Translations under genes and position numbers: made by a program | Part shown: positions 17,895 through 26,223 of the stretch, one piece after another | How positions within the stretch are numbered: the first letter of the stretch is position 1 | Layout: each line of letters starts with the position of its first letter | The notes under the pieces: generated by a model | The model's database searches: none | Seen by the model: the letters and a program-made list of their open reading frames with translations, nothing else | What the model was told of the DNA's origin: nothing | DNA from: Pseudomonadota bacterium | GTDB taxonomy: Bacteria > Pseudomonadota > Gammaproteobacteria > Burkholderiales > Burkholderiaceae_B | Direction of reading: 5' to 3' | Assembly: GCA_023427085.1 (NCBI GenBank) | Contig: JAEZBO010000102.1 | Location: forward strand, 1 to 64,000 | Length of the DNA: 64,000 nucleotides

Positions 17895-19186
17895 TGGTCA
17901 TCGCCGCTGTCACCCGCCAACCGATCCAGGTGTGTATCGGCAAGGCCGGCCTGCCGGTCGGCTCGCTCGTATACGTCCAGCAAGGCCGGCGGCAGCACAG
18001 CTCGTTCGCGTATGAAGAAGCCTGGCTGACCAGCCCCGAACGATTCACCGTCTCGGCCGACCTGCCATTGAGGCCTGGCCACCAACCACGCAAGGCGGCC
18101 TCGCCCCACGACTCCGTATTTCACGGTGCGATAGCCGATACGAGCCCCGACGCCTGGGGCTGCCGCGTCATCGCCCGCGATCATGCAAAACGTCGGCGCA
18201 AGGATCCGAACCTGCAAGCCTTGACAGAGCTGGATTATCTGCTGGCAGTGGACGACTTCAGCCGCGTCGGCGCACTGCGCCTGCGCGACCCGGACGGAGC
18301 TTGGCAGAGAACGGTGCCAGAAGGTCGACGTACCACCCCTGCGTTGATCGAGCTCGAAACCATCTACCAGGCCAGCCGCGCCGTCGAGCGCGGAGAAGAG
18401 ACCGCCGAGGACTTGCGCTACCTGCAGGGCAAGGGCACTTCTCTGGGTGGCATGCGCCCCAAGTGCACCATCCTGAACGAGGACGGCAGGCTCGCCATCG
18501 GCAAATTTCCCAGCGTCAACGACACCCGCAGCGTCACGCGCGGCGAAGTCCTGGCATTAAAACTGGCGCGATTGGCTGGCATCGACGCCGCAGCTGCGCG
18601 CATCGTCTCCTTGGCCGACGTACCGATTGCCGTCATCGGACGATTTGATCGGAACGACCAAGACGGCCGTATCCCCTATCAGTCAGCAGCATCGCTGCTA
18701 CAGGCGTCGCGCGACGAAGACCGCAGCTACACGGAAATTGCTGACGCGATCCGTTCCTACGGCCACGCACCGACTGCGGACCTGCAACAGCTCTGGCGCC
18801 GTCTCGTGTTGAACCTGCTGATCACCAATGTGGACGATCACCTGCAGAACCATGGTTTCTTGCATGTGGAGCGTGGGCTGTGGCGCCTTGCGCCTGCATT
18901 CGACATCAATCCGTTTCCGGACAAACTGCGTGAATCCAAGACGTGGCTGTCCGAGGAAGATGGCCCGATCACCGATGTGCACATGCTGCTGGCTCGGGCC
19001 GACTATTTCTCATTGGATCCAAAGCAGGCCCGAACCATCTTGGGCGAGGTCTATGCCGCGGTAGTGAATTGGCGAAAGGTCGCTCTTGGCACAGAGGTGG
19101 GGCTGCGCCCCGCCGAATTGGATGACTTCGCGGCCGCGTTCGAGCATGGACAGATGGAGGCAACCGCCGCGCTGCTCGAACGGTGA
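17894..19186 (+). CDS. hipA: HipA-like serine/threonine kinase toxin (module 1)
   Basis: About 430 residues (a GTG three bases earlier is also possible). The Gly-rich loop GTSLGGMRPK at about 181-190, the catalytic loop NVDDHLQNHGF at about 312-322 and the metal-binding APAFDINP at about 334-341 are intact, so the enzyme is probably active. HipA kinases phosphorylate aminoacyl-tRNA synthetases, chiefly GltX, stopping growth. Partner antitoxin lies immediately upstream. The target of this one is unknown. Confidence 0.87.
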   Translation: MVIAAVTRQPIQVCIGKAGLPVGSLVYVQQGRRQHSSFAYEEAWLTSPERFTVSADLPLRPGHQPRKAASPHDSVFHGAIADTSPDAWGCRVIARDHAKRRRKDPNLQALTELDYLLAVDDFSRVGALRLRDPDGAWQRTVPEGRRTTPALIELETIYQASRAVERGEETAEDLRYLQGKGTSLGGMRPKCTILNEDGRLAIGKFPSVNDTRSVTRGEVLALKLARLAGIDAAAARIVSLADVPIAVIGRFDRNDQDGRIPYQSAASLLQASRDEDRSYTEIADAIRSYGHAPTADLQQLWRRLVLNLLITNVDDHLQNHGFLHVERGLWRLAPAFDINPFPDKLRESKTWLSEEDGPITDVHMLLARADYFSLDPKQARTILGEVYAAVVNWRKVALGTEVGLRPAELDDFAAAFEHGQMEATAALLER

Positions 19187-19211
19187 ATGAGAGTCTCCCT
19201 CTCGTCGTGGG

Positions 19212-19721
19212 TCAGTAAGAACCCATGTAATCGCGCTTGCCGACTTCGACGCCGTTATGACGCAAGATGGCATAGGCCGTGGTCACGTGGAAGAAAAACT
19301 GCGGCAGACCGTAATGCAAGAGGTAGGCGCTGCCGGTCAGCTTCTTTTCTTTCGGCGTACCCGGACGCAGCACGATTTCACGGGTTTCGCTTTGCTCGAA
19401 TTGCTCCGGCTTGAACGAGTCGATATGCGCCAAAGCCTTGGCGATCAAGGCCTGCAGATCGGCAAAGGTCGCTTCGCCGTCGGGCCACGACGGCACTTCC
19501 GCGCCGGCGAGGCGCGACGAGATGCCCTTGGAGAAATCCGCTGCAATCTGCACCTGACGCAGCAAGGGAAACATATCGGGGAACAGCCGGGCCTGCAGCA
19601 AGGCGTTAGGGTCGATCTTCTTTTCGATGGCGTGGGCTTCGGCCTTCTTCAAGACATCGGACAAGGCGGCGAGCATTTGCTTCAGGACGGGAACGGAAGC
19701 GCTGTAGAGGGATAGGGTCAT
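19212..19721 (-). CDS. DUF1993 family protein
   Basis: About 169 residues starting MTLSLYSASVPVLKQMLAAL, the characteristic DUF1993 opening; GLPQFFFHVTTAYAILRHNG near the end is the family C-terminal signature with two histidines. These proteins resemble small four-helix bundles and have no established function. It lies between two hipBA modules on the opposite strand, with the normal high GC of the chromosome. No operon partner is visible. Confidence 0.8.
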   Translation of the reverse strand: MTLSLYSASVPVLKQMLAALSDVLKKAEAHAIEKKIDPNALLQARLFPDMFPLLRQVQIAADFSKGISSRLAGAEVPSWPDGEATFADLQALIAKALAHIDSFKPEQFEQSETREIVLRPGTPKEKKLTGSAYLLHYGLPQFFFHVTTAYAILRHNGVEVGKRDYMGSY

Positions 19722-19887
19722 GGTGGATGTTGCGTGATGGCGGAGAAGGGAACAGAGCTTAGCATCCAACTCTTTGATTAATAAGGTGGCCTCTCCGCTG
19801 AGTAAGCGAGGACGTACCGCATTTTGGACTGGTCTGGTTGCTGCTATCCGCCCCTACTCAGAGTTCCTGCGAACAATCAGTAGTTTC

Positions 19888-19929
19888 CGCTATTATGGAC
19901 ATATTTACCTTCTATAGCCCATAATAGCG
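19888..19929 (+). promoter_or_regulatory. Operator-like inverted repeat of the second hipBA module
   Basis: A perfect 11-bp inverted repeat, CGCTATTATGG (19888-19898) and CCATAATAGCG (19919-19929), ends three bases before the antitoxin ATG. The left arm lies in TTTCC-N8-GGACA, close to the TATCC-N8-GGATA pattern known for E. coli HipB. Arm spacing is 31 bases, as in module 1. Confidence 0.55.
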
Positions 19930-19932
19930 AAC

Positions 19933-20298
19933 ATGCCACGCAAGCCGCCTGTCGTCTTCCCTCAAGAGCAGCGCCTGCTGTCCGCGCTAGGAGAGCGGCT
20001 GCGTCTCGCCCGCAAACGACGTAAGTTGAGCAACGCCGTTGTCGCACAACGCGCAGGGATTTCTAGGACGACCTTGTACAAGGTCGAGGCCGGAGACGCT
20101 GGGGCGACGCTGGGATCCTATGTCCGAGTCCTGGCCGTGCTGGGTCTGGAGGACGATCTCAATCAGCTTGGCGCCGACGACAAGGTTGGGCGGAAATTGC
20201 AGGATCTGGCGCTGGAGCCAGCGCCCAAGCGCCGCACCGCTATCCACGCCAAGACGGCCAAGTCCTCATCAGCCTCAAACAACGAGGAAGCCAAATGA
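19933..20298 (+). CDS. hipB: HipB-like XRE-family antitoxin (module 2)
   Basis: A 121-residue protein with a helix-turn-helix at about 20-75 (KLSNAVVAQRAGISRTTLYK) and a long Lys/Ala-rich flexible tail. It overlaps the following hipA-like gene by four bases (ATGA). Sequence differs clearly from module 1, so the two antitoxins probably do not cross-react. An 11-bp inverted repeat abuts its start codon and is the likely autoregulatory operator. Confidence 0.83.
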   Translation: MPRKPPVVFPQEQRLLSALGERLRLARKRRKLSNAVVAQRAGISRTTLYKVEAGDAGATLGSYVRVLAVLGLEDDLNQLGADDKVGRKLQDLALEPAPKRRTAIHAKTAKSSSASNNEEAK

Positions 20299-21539
20299 GC
20301 ACGTTGGACAACACCCTGGAAGTGTGGCTCGACGACAACCAGGGCCCTGCTTGCCAAGTCGGCACGCTCGCCCATGACCGCGGCCAGATCCGCTTTCATT
20401 ACGAACGCGATTGGCTACAAGACCCTCGCGCCTTCGCACTGGACCCCGATCTCTCTCTGGACGAGCACCCTTTCTTTCCCAAGCCAGAGCTTGGCAACTT
20501 CGGCATCTTCCTGGACTCGTCACCAGACCGCTGGGGGCAGACATTGATGAAACGGCGCGAGGCGTTGCTGGCAAAGGACGAGCAACGTCCTCCGCGTACG
20601 CTGTACGCCTGGGACTTCCTCATCGGCGTACAAGACCTCACCCGTCAAGGCGCCCTGCGCTTTCGCCGACCCGATACGGAAGCGTTTCTCGGCGACGAGA
20701 AAATGGCGGCTCCGCCGGTGACAACGCTACGAGAATTGGAAGCCGTGGCCTACCAGCTCAGCAACCGGCGTATCGATGATCTGGATGCACTAAGAAAGTG
20801 GCTCGCGGTGCTCGTTGCACCTGGCGCGTCTTTGGGTGGAGCCAGGCCAAAAGCCAACTTTACCGAAGCCGACGGCTCACTCTGGATCGGCAAATTTCCA
20901 GCCAGGGATGACGACCGAGACATCGGCGCTTGGGAATACGTCGTTCACCAACTTGCGCAAGATGCGGGGATAGACGTACCGCCTGCGAAGCTCATCAAGC
21001 TAAACAACGACTTCCATACCTTCTGCGTCCAACGGTTTGATCGCGCCAACGGTTCACGCCGCTTCTATGCCTCGGCAATGACGTTGCTTCGCAAGACGCA
21101 AAGTGAAGGTACGAGCTATTTGGAATTGGCGCAGTTCATTCGCGCTCAGGGGGATGCCGAGCATGCTGATACGGATTTGGAGCAGCTATTTAGGCGTGTG
21201 GCGTTCAACGTCGCGGTTGGCAACCGAGATGATCACCTTCGAAATCACGGATTCGTGCTTGGCGAGACAGGATGGAGACTTGCGCCCGCGTTTGACGTCA
21301 ATCCTAATATCGACAAGGCGGAACATGTCTTGAATGTTGATGACGTCGACAATCGACCTAGCCTAGGAGCTGTTCTCAGCACGGCCGCTTTTTATGGGCT
21401 GGAAGATATGCAGGCTCGGCAAATCGTGGAAGAGGTAGTAATGCTTGTCGGTCGCTGGCATGACGCTGCTCGTCGCATGCGCATTAGCGGCGCGGATATT
21501 GCTTTGACCGCAGGGGCGTTCTCGGCAAACAATGCCTAG
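20295..21539 (+). CDS. hipA: HipA-like serine/threonine kinase toxin (module 2)
   Basis: A 414-residue HipA family kinase. The Gly-rich loop GASLGGARPKA, the catalytic loop NRDDHLRNHGF and the metal-binding LAPAFDVNPNID are all conserved. It is only distantly similar to the module 1 kinase and belongs to the shorter, more compact subgroup (LTRQGALRFR in the N-lobe). It is the last intact gene before a gene-poor segment and an integrase relic, so it was probably imported. Confidence 0.86.
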   Translation: MSTLDNTLEVWLDDNQGPACQVGTLAHDRGQIRFHYERDWLQDPRAFALDPDLSLDEHPFFPKPELGNFGIFLDSSPDRWGQTLMKRREALLAKDEQRPPRTLYAWDFLIGVQDLTRQGALRFRRPDTEAFLGDEKMAAPPVTTLRELEAVAYQLSNRRIDDLDALRKWLAVLVAPGASLGGARPKANFTEADGSLWIGKFPARDDDRDIGAWEYVVHQLAQDAGIDVPPAKLIKLNNDFHTFCVQRFDRANGSRRFYASAMTLLRKTQSEGTSYLELAQFIRAQGDAEHADTDLEQLFRRVAFNVAVGNRDDHLRNHGFVLGETGWRLAPAFDVNPNIDKAEHVLNVDDVDNRPSLGAVLSTAAFYGLEDMQARQIVEEVVMLVGRWHDAARRMRISGADIALTAGAFSANNA

Positions 21540-22168
21540 AGAAGAAGGCAGCCTTGCAGGCGTCAGCTTTCGTCTAAAAGCAACCGGTCGGGTTATCGCT
21601 CGAGAGCCGTCATCCAAGGTAGAAGTGAGTGGCCCGCGTGGCATTTCACGCAGATTCGATCGACTGCCGGATTAGAAGCTTAAATTCGCTATAGCGCCCT
21701 GTCATTTACTTTTCGGGGGCTTGCTAGATTTGCTGGGTTTGAGGGATGGTGTATTCCCTGGTGTGGTCTTGTTATCACGGCGGCGCTGATCAGGTTTCCC
21801 TGTTGATTCTGCTATCGGCTTTGGTCCTGGTTTAAGTGCCATGAATGCTCTCCTTGGTGGGTCAAGAATTACAGTGTGGGAACCTTCTGCTTTGTCTCAG
21901 AACAACAGCGTTGCTCTGCAAAAACCCGAATGAGTGCTGGCTGAAGTCACATTGCTTTACTTTACCCATGAACGGATGTGCGGGCGAGCGGGTTTTCACG
22001 TATGGACGAAATCTGAGCACCTGCTGCCGGCCTGCATTGGGCGATACGCATACGGCTCCAGCTAGCTGAAAAGTGGAGGATCTGGCGATATTCCACTTAG
22101 CCATCGACAGCAAATTACGTGGCTGCGATTTGGTTAGCTTGCGCGTTTGCGACATTCCACAAGGAACG
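21540..22168. other. Gene-poor, lower-GC segment of a decayed island
   Basis: No recognisable protein domain is seen on either strand, apart from a possible small basic ORF at 21702-21842. Two medium frames (21845-22069 plus; 21862-22155 minus) lack family features and overlap each other. Composition is visibly less GC-rich than the flanks. The integrase relic follows directly to the right. Confidence 0.5.
21702..21842 (-). CDS. Small basic hypothetical protein (46 residues)
   Basis: A short open frame beginning MALKPGPKPIAESTGKPDQR and continuing as a Lys/Pro/Ser-rich tail ending in KSSKPPKSK. A strong ribosome site (AAGGAGAG at 21855-21848) lies five bases from the ATG, which is the main reason to list it. 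No family recognised; it may be a nucleic-acid-binding peptide or a remnant of an island gene. Confidence 0.4.
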   Translation of the reverse strand: MALKPGPKPIAESTGKPDQRRRDNKTTPGNTPSLKPSKSSKPPKSK

Positions 22169-22370
22169 GACCGCCACTACGTGCAAGTCCCGTGCAGGGG
22201 TGTTCTCCATGTCGGGCACCACCACCACGGCGTACTCGAATAATTGCCGCAACCACGTGCGCATCTTCTCTGCGACTGACAGCGAACCCCGCGCCTCGAT
22301 GCGCCCGATTACCTGTGTAGACCTTCCCCGTTGCCTTGGCGTTTCGGATATATACGTCAGTCAGCGCCAC
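22169..22370 (-). pseudogene. Remnant of a tyrosine-type phage integrase
   Basis: From a GTG at 22370 the minus strand reads VALTDVYIRNAKATGKVY, the N-terminal arm-binding segment of P4-type integrases. It then breaks off, and another frame continues as VIGRIEARGSLSVAEKMRTW followed by LRQLFEYAV and NTPARDLHVVAV, the core-binding domain. About 100 codons between the pieces and the whole catalytic domain are missing. The relic lies some 240 bases from the 3' end of tRNA-Gly, the normal target of such integrases. Confidence 0.72.
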
Positions 22371-22611
22371 GCTTGCTCCCGAAAATCCCGAATCAGACGG
22401 GATCGGAGCCATGGTCGCCGCATTGTCGCGCTGCGGACCGAGACAATGCGACATGCGGGCCCACTGCATTAATGGGCCAAAAATGTACCGGACTGGGGAC
22501 GCTAGAAAGGCATTCTCCCGATCCCGACAATATAAGGAAGAGAAGAACCTCGATGAAATTCAATCACTCGGAATAACTTCCCAAAGTGACGAACTGGATC
22601 TGGAGCGAGAT

Positions 22612-22685
22612 TGGAGCGGGTGAAGGGAATCGAACCCTCGTATGCAGCTTGGGAAGCTGCCGTTCTACCATTGAACTACACCCGC
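22612..22685 (-). tRNA. tRNA-Gly (anticodon CCC)
   Basis: A 74-base cloverleaf on the minus strand: acceptor GCGGGTG pairs with CACCCGC, the anticodon loop is TTCCCAA between GCAGC and GCTGC, the T arm contains GGTTCGATTCC, and CCA is encoded. A TATAAT-like -10 lies at 22734-22729. A GGCCGTCG/CGACGGCC hairpin (22700-22720) falls in the predicted 5' leader. Its 3' end borders the integrase relic. Confidence 0.95.
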
Positions 22686-22828
22686 AGCGCGAAGACGCGG
22701 GCCGTCGATGCACGACGGCCGGACGGAAATTATAGCGATCTTTCCCGTCCGGCCATCCCGCCGGTCAGCGCGCGGCGACGGCGCCCTGAAGCATCGCCAC
22801 CGTGCCACCGATAGCAAACCTCACCCGA

Positions 22829-23155
22829 TCAACGCGCCTGCGGCTTGAAGAACGGCACGTCCGTCATCAGGCTGTTGTTCTGGCTGATCAGATAACCCGC
22901 CTCGGCGCTCTTGGACAGATAGCCCGCCCATTCCGGATCCTTCTGCAAGGCGGCGCGCTTGGCTTCGCGGTCGGCGGCGTTCTCGTAGACCCAGATGTGC
23001 ACGTAGCTGTTGACGTTGCCGGTCTCGGTCTGCATATAGGCCAGCGGCGTGCCCAGATGGCGGCTCTGCACCGCATAGCCGTACTCGGCGTACAGCGCCA
23101 GGTGCTTCTTGATGGTGCCTGCGCGGCAGGTATAGGTTCTTACGTCGTAGAGCAT
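22829..23155 (-). CDS. NIPSNAP family protein
   Basis: A 108-residue ferredoxin-like alpha/beta-barrel protein. MLYDVRTYTCRAGTIKKHLA at the start and VHIWVYENAADREAKRAAL in the middle are NIPSNAP hallmarks. In bacteria this family is often encoded beside degradation enzymes, with no firm biochemical role. It is the last gene of the TPP enzyme/Bug receptor unit, 37 bases after the receptor gene, so it probably acts in the same small-molecule pathway. Confidence 0.87.
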   Translation of the reverse strand: MLYDVRTYTCRAGTIKKHLALYAEYGYAVQSRHLGTPLAYMQTETGNVNSYVHIWVYENAADREAKRAALQKDPEWAGYLSKSAEAGYLISQNNSLMTDVPFFKPQAR

Positions 23156-23192
23156 GTTCGGATTCCTGAGCTATCAAACAACAAACAAGGTT

Positions 23193-24170
23193 TTACTCGA
23201 CCGACGCGCCGGAGTCGCGCACCAGCGATTGCCAGCGCGGCACGTCTTCGTTGACGTAACGCTGGAAGGCCTGATGACCGTCGCCGACCGGATCGGCGCC
23301 CATGCTCTTGAGCTTTTCCTGCACGGCCGGGTTGGCCACGCTTTGCTCGATGGCGGTCGACAGTTGTTGCACCACATCGGCCGGGGTCTTGGCCGGCACG
23401 AACAGGCCGAACCACGAACGCGCCTGCATGGCGCCGTAGGCGGTTTCGGAAAACGCCGGCACGTCGGGCAAGGCGGCGTGGCGGGTGTTGCCGGTGACGG
23501 CCAGCGCGCGCAGGCGGCCGCCCTGCACCTGCTGCAAGACCTCGGGCAGGTTGGCGAACATCAACTGCACCTGGCCGCCGATCAGGTCGTTGATCGCCTG
23601 CGAACCGCCCTTGTAGGGCACGTGCATCATCTCGCCCTTGGCGAGGCCGTTGAACTGCGCGCCAGCCAGATGCGCGGCGGTGCCGGTGCCGCCCGAGGCG
23701 TAGCTGAGCCGGTTGCCTTGTGCCTTCACATACGCAGCCAGTTCGCCGACGCTCTTGGCCGGCACCTCGGGATTGACGACCAGCAGCAGCGGCACCGAGG
23801 CCAGGTTCGACAGGCCGGCGAAGTCCTTGGTCAGGCTGTAGTCCAGCTTCTTGTACAGCGTGGCGTTGATCGCGTGGCTCGAGGTGGCCATCAGCAAGGT
23901 GTAGCCATCGGGCTCGGCACGCGCGACCAGGCCCGCGCCGATGTTGCCGTTGGCGCCGGCCTTGTTCTCGACGACCACGGGCTGGCCCAGCTTGGTCGAC
24001 ATCTCTTGCGCGACGGTGCGCGCGATGACGTCGGTGGCGCCGCCGGCCGCGAACGGCACGATGACACGCAGGGGCCGCTCGGGAAACGCGGCCTGGGCCG
24101 CGCCGGCGAAGGTGGTGGCTAGCAGGCTGGCGGCGGCGACGCGCAGGACGGCGCGCAGGGAATTTTTCAT
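23193..24170 (-). CDS. Bug-family periplasmic solute receptor (TctC type)
   Basis: A 325-residue protein with a clear signal peptide (MKNSLRAVLRVAAASLLATT, then cleavage near AAQAAFPE). The mature start FPERPLRVIVPFAAGGATDV and the segment PVVVENKAGANGNIG are the Bug signature. Bug proteins bind carboxylates for tripartite tricarboxylate transporters. No TctA/TctB membrane genes are next to it, so it is an orphan receptor. Its neighbours suggest a ligand linked to the TPP enzyme substrate. Confidence 0.93.
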   Translation of the reverse strand: MKNSLRAVLRVAAASLLATTFAGAAQAAFPERPLRVIVPFAAGGATDVIARTVAQEMSTKLGQPVVVENKAGANGNIGAGLVARAEPDGYTLLMATSSHAINATLYKKLDYSLTKDFAGLSNLASVPLLLVVNPEVPAKSVGELAAYVKAQGNRLSYASGGTGTAAHLAGAQFNGLAKGEMMHVPYKGGSQAINDLIGGQVQLMFANLPEVLQQVQGGRLRALAVTGNTRHAALPDVPAFSETAYGAMQARSWFGLFVPAKTPADVVQQLSTAIEQSVANPAVQEKLKSMGADPVGDGHQAFQRYVNEDVPRWQSLVRDSGASVE

Positions 24171-24223
24171 GGTGTGTCTCCTCGTGGGCGTCGAGCGCCC
24201 GTGTTATCGATGGAAAAGGCCGC

Positions 24224-25930
24224 TCAGGCCTGCTGCTGGGCCTTGAAGGCTTTTTCTCGCAGCGCGCTGAGCGTGGCGCGGGGGGTCAGGGTTTCGGGGT
24301 CGATGACCAGTTCGATCAGCGTCGAGCCCGGCGCGGCCAGCGCCCGCTCGAGTGCCGGCGCGATCTGCGCGTCGTCCTCGACACGTTCGGCTTGCAGGCC
24401 GAAGGCCTGGGCATAGGCGACGAAGTCCGGGTTGCACAGGTCGGTGCCGATGGTGCGGCCCGGAAAACGGTTCTCCTGGTGCATGCGGATGGTGCCGTAC
24501 ATGCCGTTGTTGAAGACGATGAAGACGATGCGCAAGCCATGGGCGCGCACGGTCGCCAGCTCTTGCGAGGTCATCAGGAAGCAGCCGTCGCCGGCCAGGC
24601 AGACGACCTGCCGCTCGGGATGGCGCAAGGCGGCCGCCACCGCGGCCGGCACGCCGTAACCCATCGCGCCGCTGGTGGGCGCCAGCTGGGTGCGCGGCTG
24701 GCGGAAGCGGTAGTAGCGATGTGCCCAGGCGCTGTAGTTGCCGGCGCCGTTGGTGATCACGGCATCAGGACCGAGCTGCTCGCGCATCGCCAGGATGACC
24801 TTGGCCGGATCCAGCCGGGCGTCGATGGCGGGCGGCACGGTGTAGCGCAGATACCGTTCGCGCAGGCCGTTGCCCCAGGCCTGCCAGCCCGCGCCGGCCA
24901 CCGGCGCCAGTTCGCTGGCGCTGATGGCAAAGGCGTTGAGGTCGGCCTGCACGCGGACGGCCGGTTGATAGACGCGGCCCAGCTCCTCGGCGGCCGGCAG
25001 CACGTGCACCAGCTTCTGCTTGGGACTGGGCACCTGCAGCAGCGTATAGCCGCTGGTGACCATCTCGCCCAAGCGCGCGCCCACGGCCAGGATGACGTCG
25101 GCGTCCTTGATGGCCTGCGCCAGTTCGGGGTTGATGCCGATGCCGACTTCGCCGACGTAGAGATCGTCGGTGTTGTCGTAGAGGTCTTGCCGGCGGAACG
25201 AGCAGGCCACCGGCAGCGCGTTGGCCTTGGCAAAACGTTCGAGGCCCAGCAGGCCCTCGTCGGTCCAGCCCGATCCGCCGACGATCATCAGCGGCTGGCT
25301 GGCGTCGGCCAGCAACTGCTGCATCTGCGCCAGCGCGGCCGGCGAGGGATAGGCCGGCGTCGGCGCGACCACCGCCAGCGGCGCCGGCAGCTGCGCGACC
25401 GGCACGAGCTGCGACAGCATGTCCTCGGGCAGCGCCAGCACCACCGGGCCCGGCCGGCCCGACAGCGCGACGCTGAACGCGCGCGCCAGGTACTCGGGCA
25501 CCCGCGCCGCGTCGTCGATCTGCGCGACCCACTTGGTGAACTCGCCGAACATGCGGCGGTAGTCGATTTCCTGGAAGGCTTCGCGCTCGACCATGTCGTT
25601 GCCGACCTGGCCGACCAGCACGATCATCGGCGTGGAGTCCTGGAACGCGGTGTGCACGCCGATGCTGACGTTGGTGGCGCCCGGGCCGCGCGTGACCAGG
25701 CAGACGCCCGGCTTGCCGGTGAGCTTGCCGTGCGCTTCGGTCATGAAGCCGGCCGCGCCTTCGTGGCGGCAGGCCACGACCTTGACGCCGGCCTCTTCGT
25801 ACAGGGCATCCAGCACGTCCAGGTAGCTTTCGCCTGGCACGCAGAACACCGTATCCACGCCTTGTTCGATCAGGGCCCGCGCCACCAACTGGCCGCCCGT
25901 CCGGGTATTGCTCGCTTGCATCGCATCCAT
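24224..25930 (-). CDS. Thiamine-diphosphate-dependent enzyme, acetolactate synthase-like
   Basis: About 568 residues with the three-domain TPP fold: N-terminal Pyr domain with the catalytic Glu in ACRHEGAAGFMTEAHG, a middle Rossmann-like domain, and a C-terminal PP domain with the GDGCFLMTS...FNN metal/TPP motif. ATG 25930 is used; a TTG two codons earlier and an ATG three codons later are possible. It is first in an operon with a Bug receptor and NIPSNAP protein, not with ilvN, so it is probably a catabolic decarboxylase or ligase rather than the biosynthetic acetolactate synthase. Confidence 0.88.
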   Translation of the reverse strand: MDAMQASNTRTGGQLVARALIEQGVDTVFCVPGESYLDVLDALYEEAGVKVVACRHEGAAGFMTEAHGKLTGKPGVCLVTRGPGATNVSIGVHTAFQDSTPMIVLVGQVGNDMVEREAFQEIDYRRMFGEFTKWVAQIDDAARVPEYLARAFSVALSGRPGPVVLALPEDMLSQLVPVAQLPAPLAVVAPTPAYPSPAALAQMQQLLADASQPLMIVGGSGWTDEGLLGLERFAKANALPVACSFRRQDLYDNTDDLYVGEVGIGINPELAQAIKDADVILAVGARLGEMVTSGYTLLQVPSPKQKLVHVLPAAEELGRVYQPAVRVQADLNAFAISASELAPVAGAGWQAWGNGLRERYLRYTVPPAIDARLDPAKVILAMREQLGPDAVITNGAGNYSAWAHRYYRFRQPRTQLAPTSGAMGYGVPAAVAAALRHPERQVVCLAGDGCFLMTSQELATVRAHGLRIVFIVFNNGMYGTIRMHQENRFPGRTIGTDLCNPDFVAYAQAFGLQAERVEDDAQIAPALERALAAPGSTLIELVIDPETLTPRATLSALREKAFKAQQQA

Positions 25931-26035
25931 CCCCAAGCCCGCCCCGATGGGCGAGTCATTTCATGCGATGCCACTGTACGCAGCCTCGCGGCCGCAGCGT
26001 TAGGACGGATCGGTACTTGAATTGGACTTTTTTGC

Positions 26036-26218
26036 GGGGCAGCAAGCCGCAGGCGCAGCGGGGGGGCCCCTCCCGCCGCCGGGCCGCCCCAAGGCGGGAG
26101 CGCCCCCTTGAGGGGCAGCAAGCCGAAGGCGCAGCGTGGGGCCCCTTCGCCGCCGGGCCGCCCCAAGGCGAAGGCGCCCCCTTGGGGGGCAGCAAGCCGA
26201 TAGGCGCAGCGTGGGGGC
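26036..26218. repeat. 2.5 copies of a 75-bp hairpin-forming repeat
   Basis: Units begin at 26036, 26112 and 26186 with GGGGCAGCAAGCCG. Each of the first two units holds an inverted repeat around a common loop: CTCCCGCC/GGCGGGAG in unit 1, CTTCGCC/GGCGAAG in unit 2. The arms differ between units but stay complementary, so the hairpin is under structural constraint. It lies between the AraC gene 3' end and the TPP operon promoter. Confidence 0.7.
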
Positions 26219-26223
26219 AAACC

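Larger units (their letters stand above)
19800..22611. mobile_element. Probable decayed genomic island at tRNA-Gly
   Basis: The segment left of the tRNA-Gly 3' end contains a broken P4-type integrase, low-GC non-coding DNA and a hipBA module. The left border is not defined: no copy of the tRNA 3' end was found. The first hipBA module (from 17516) might also belong to it. Confidence 0.45.

Noticed and set aside
21862..22155. A 97-codon minus-strand hypothetical gene
   Set aside because: No ribosome site or family, overlaps the integrase relic, and lies in decayed DNA.
22134..22469. A 111-codon intact minus-strand gene
   Set aside because: Only the middle resembles integrase, and the true homology switches frame at about 22316, so it is a pseudogene fragment rather than a gene.
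24224..25930. Biosynthetic acetolactate synthase IlvB/IlvI
   Set aside because: No ilvN/ilvH or ilvC follows; neighbours are a Bug receptor and NIPSNAP protein, so a catabolic TPP enzyme is more likely.
26036..26218. CRISPR or rRNA-like structured RNA
   Set aside because: Only 2.5 contiguous units without unique spacers and no conserved RNA core; a hairpin repeat is enough.
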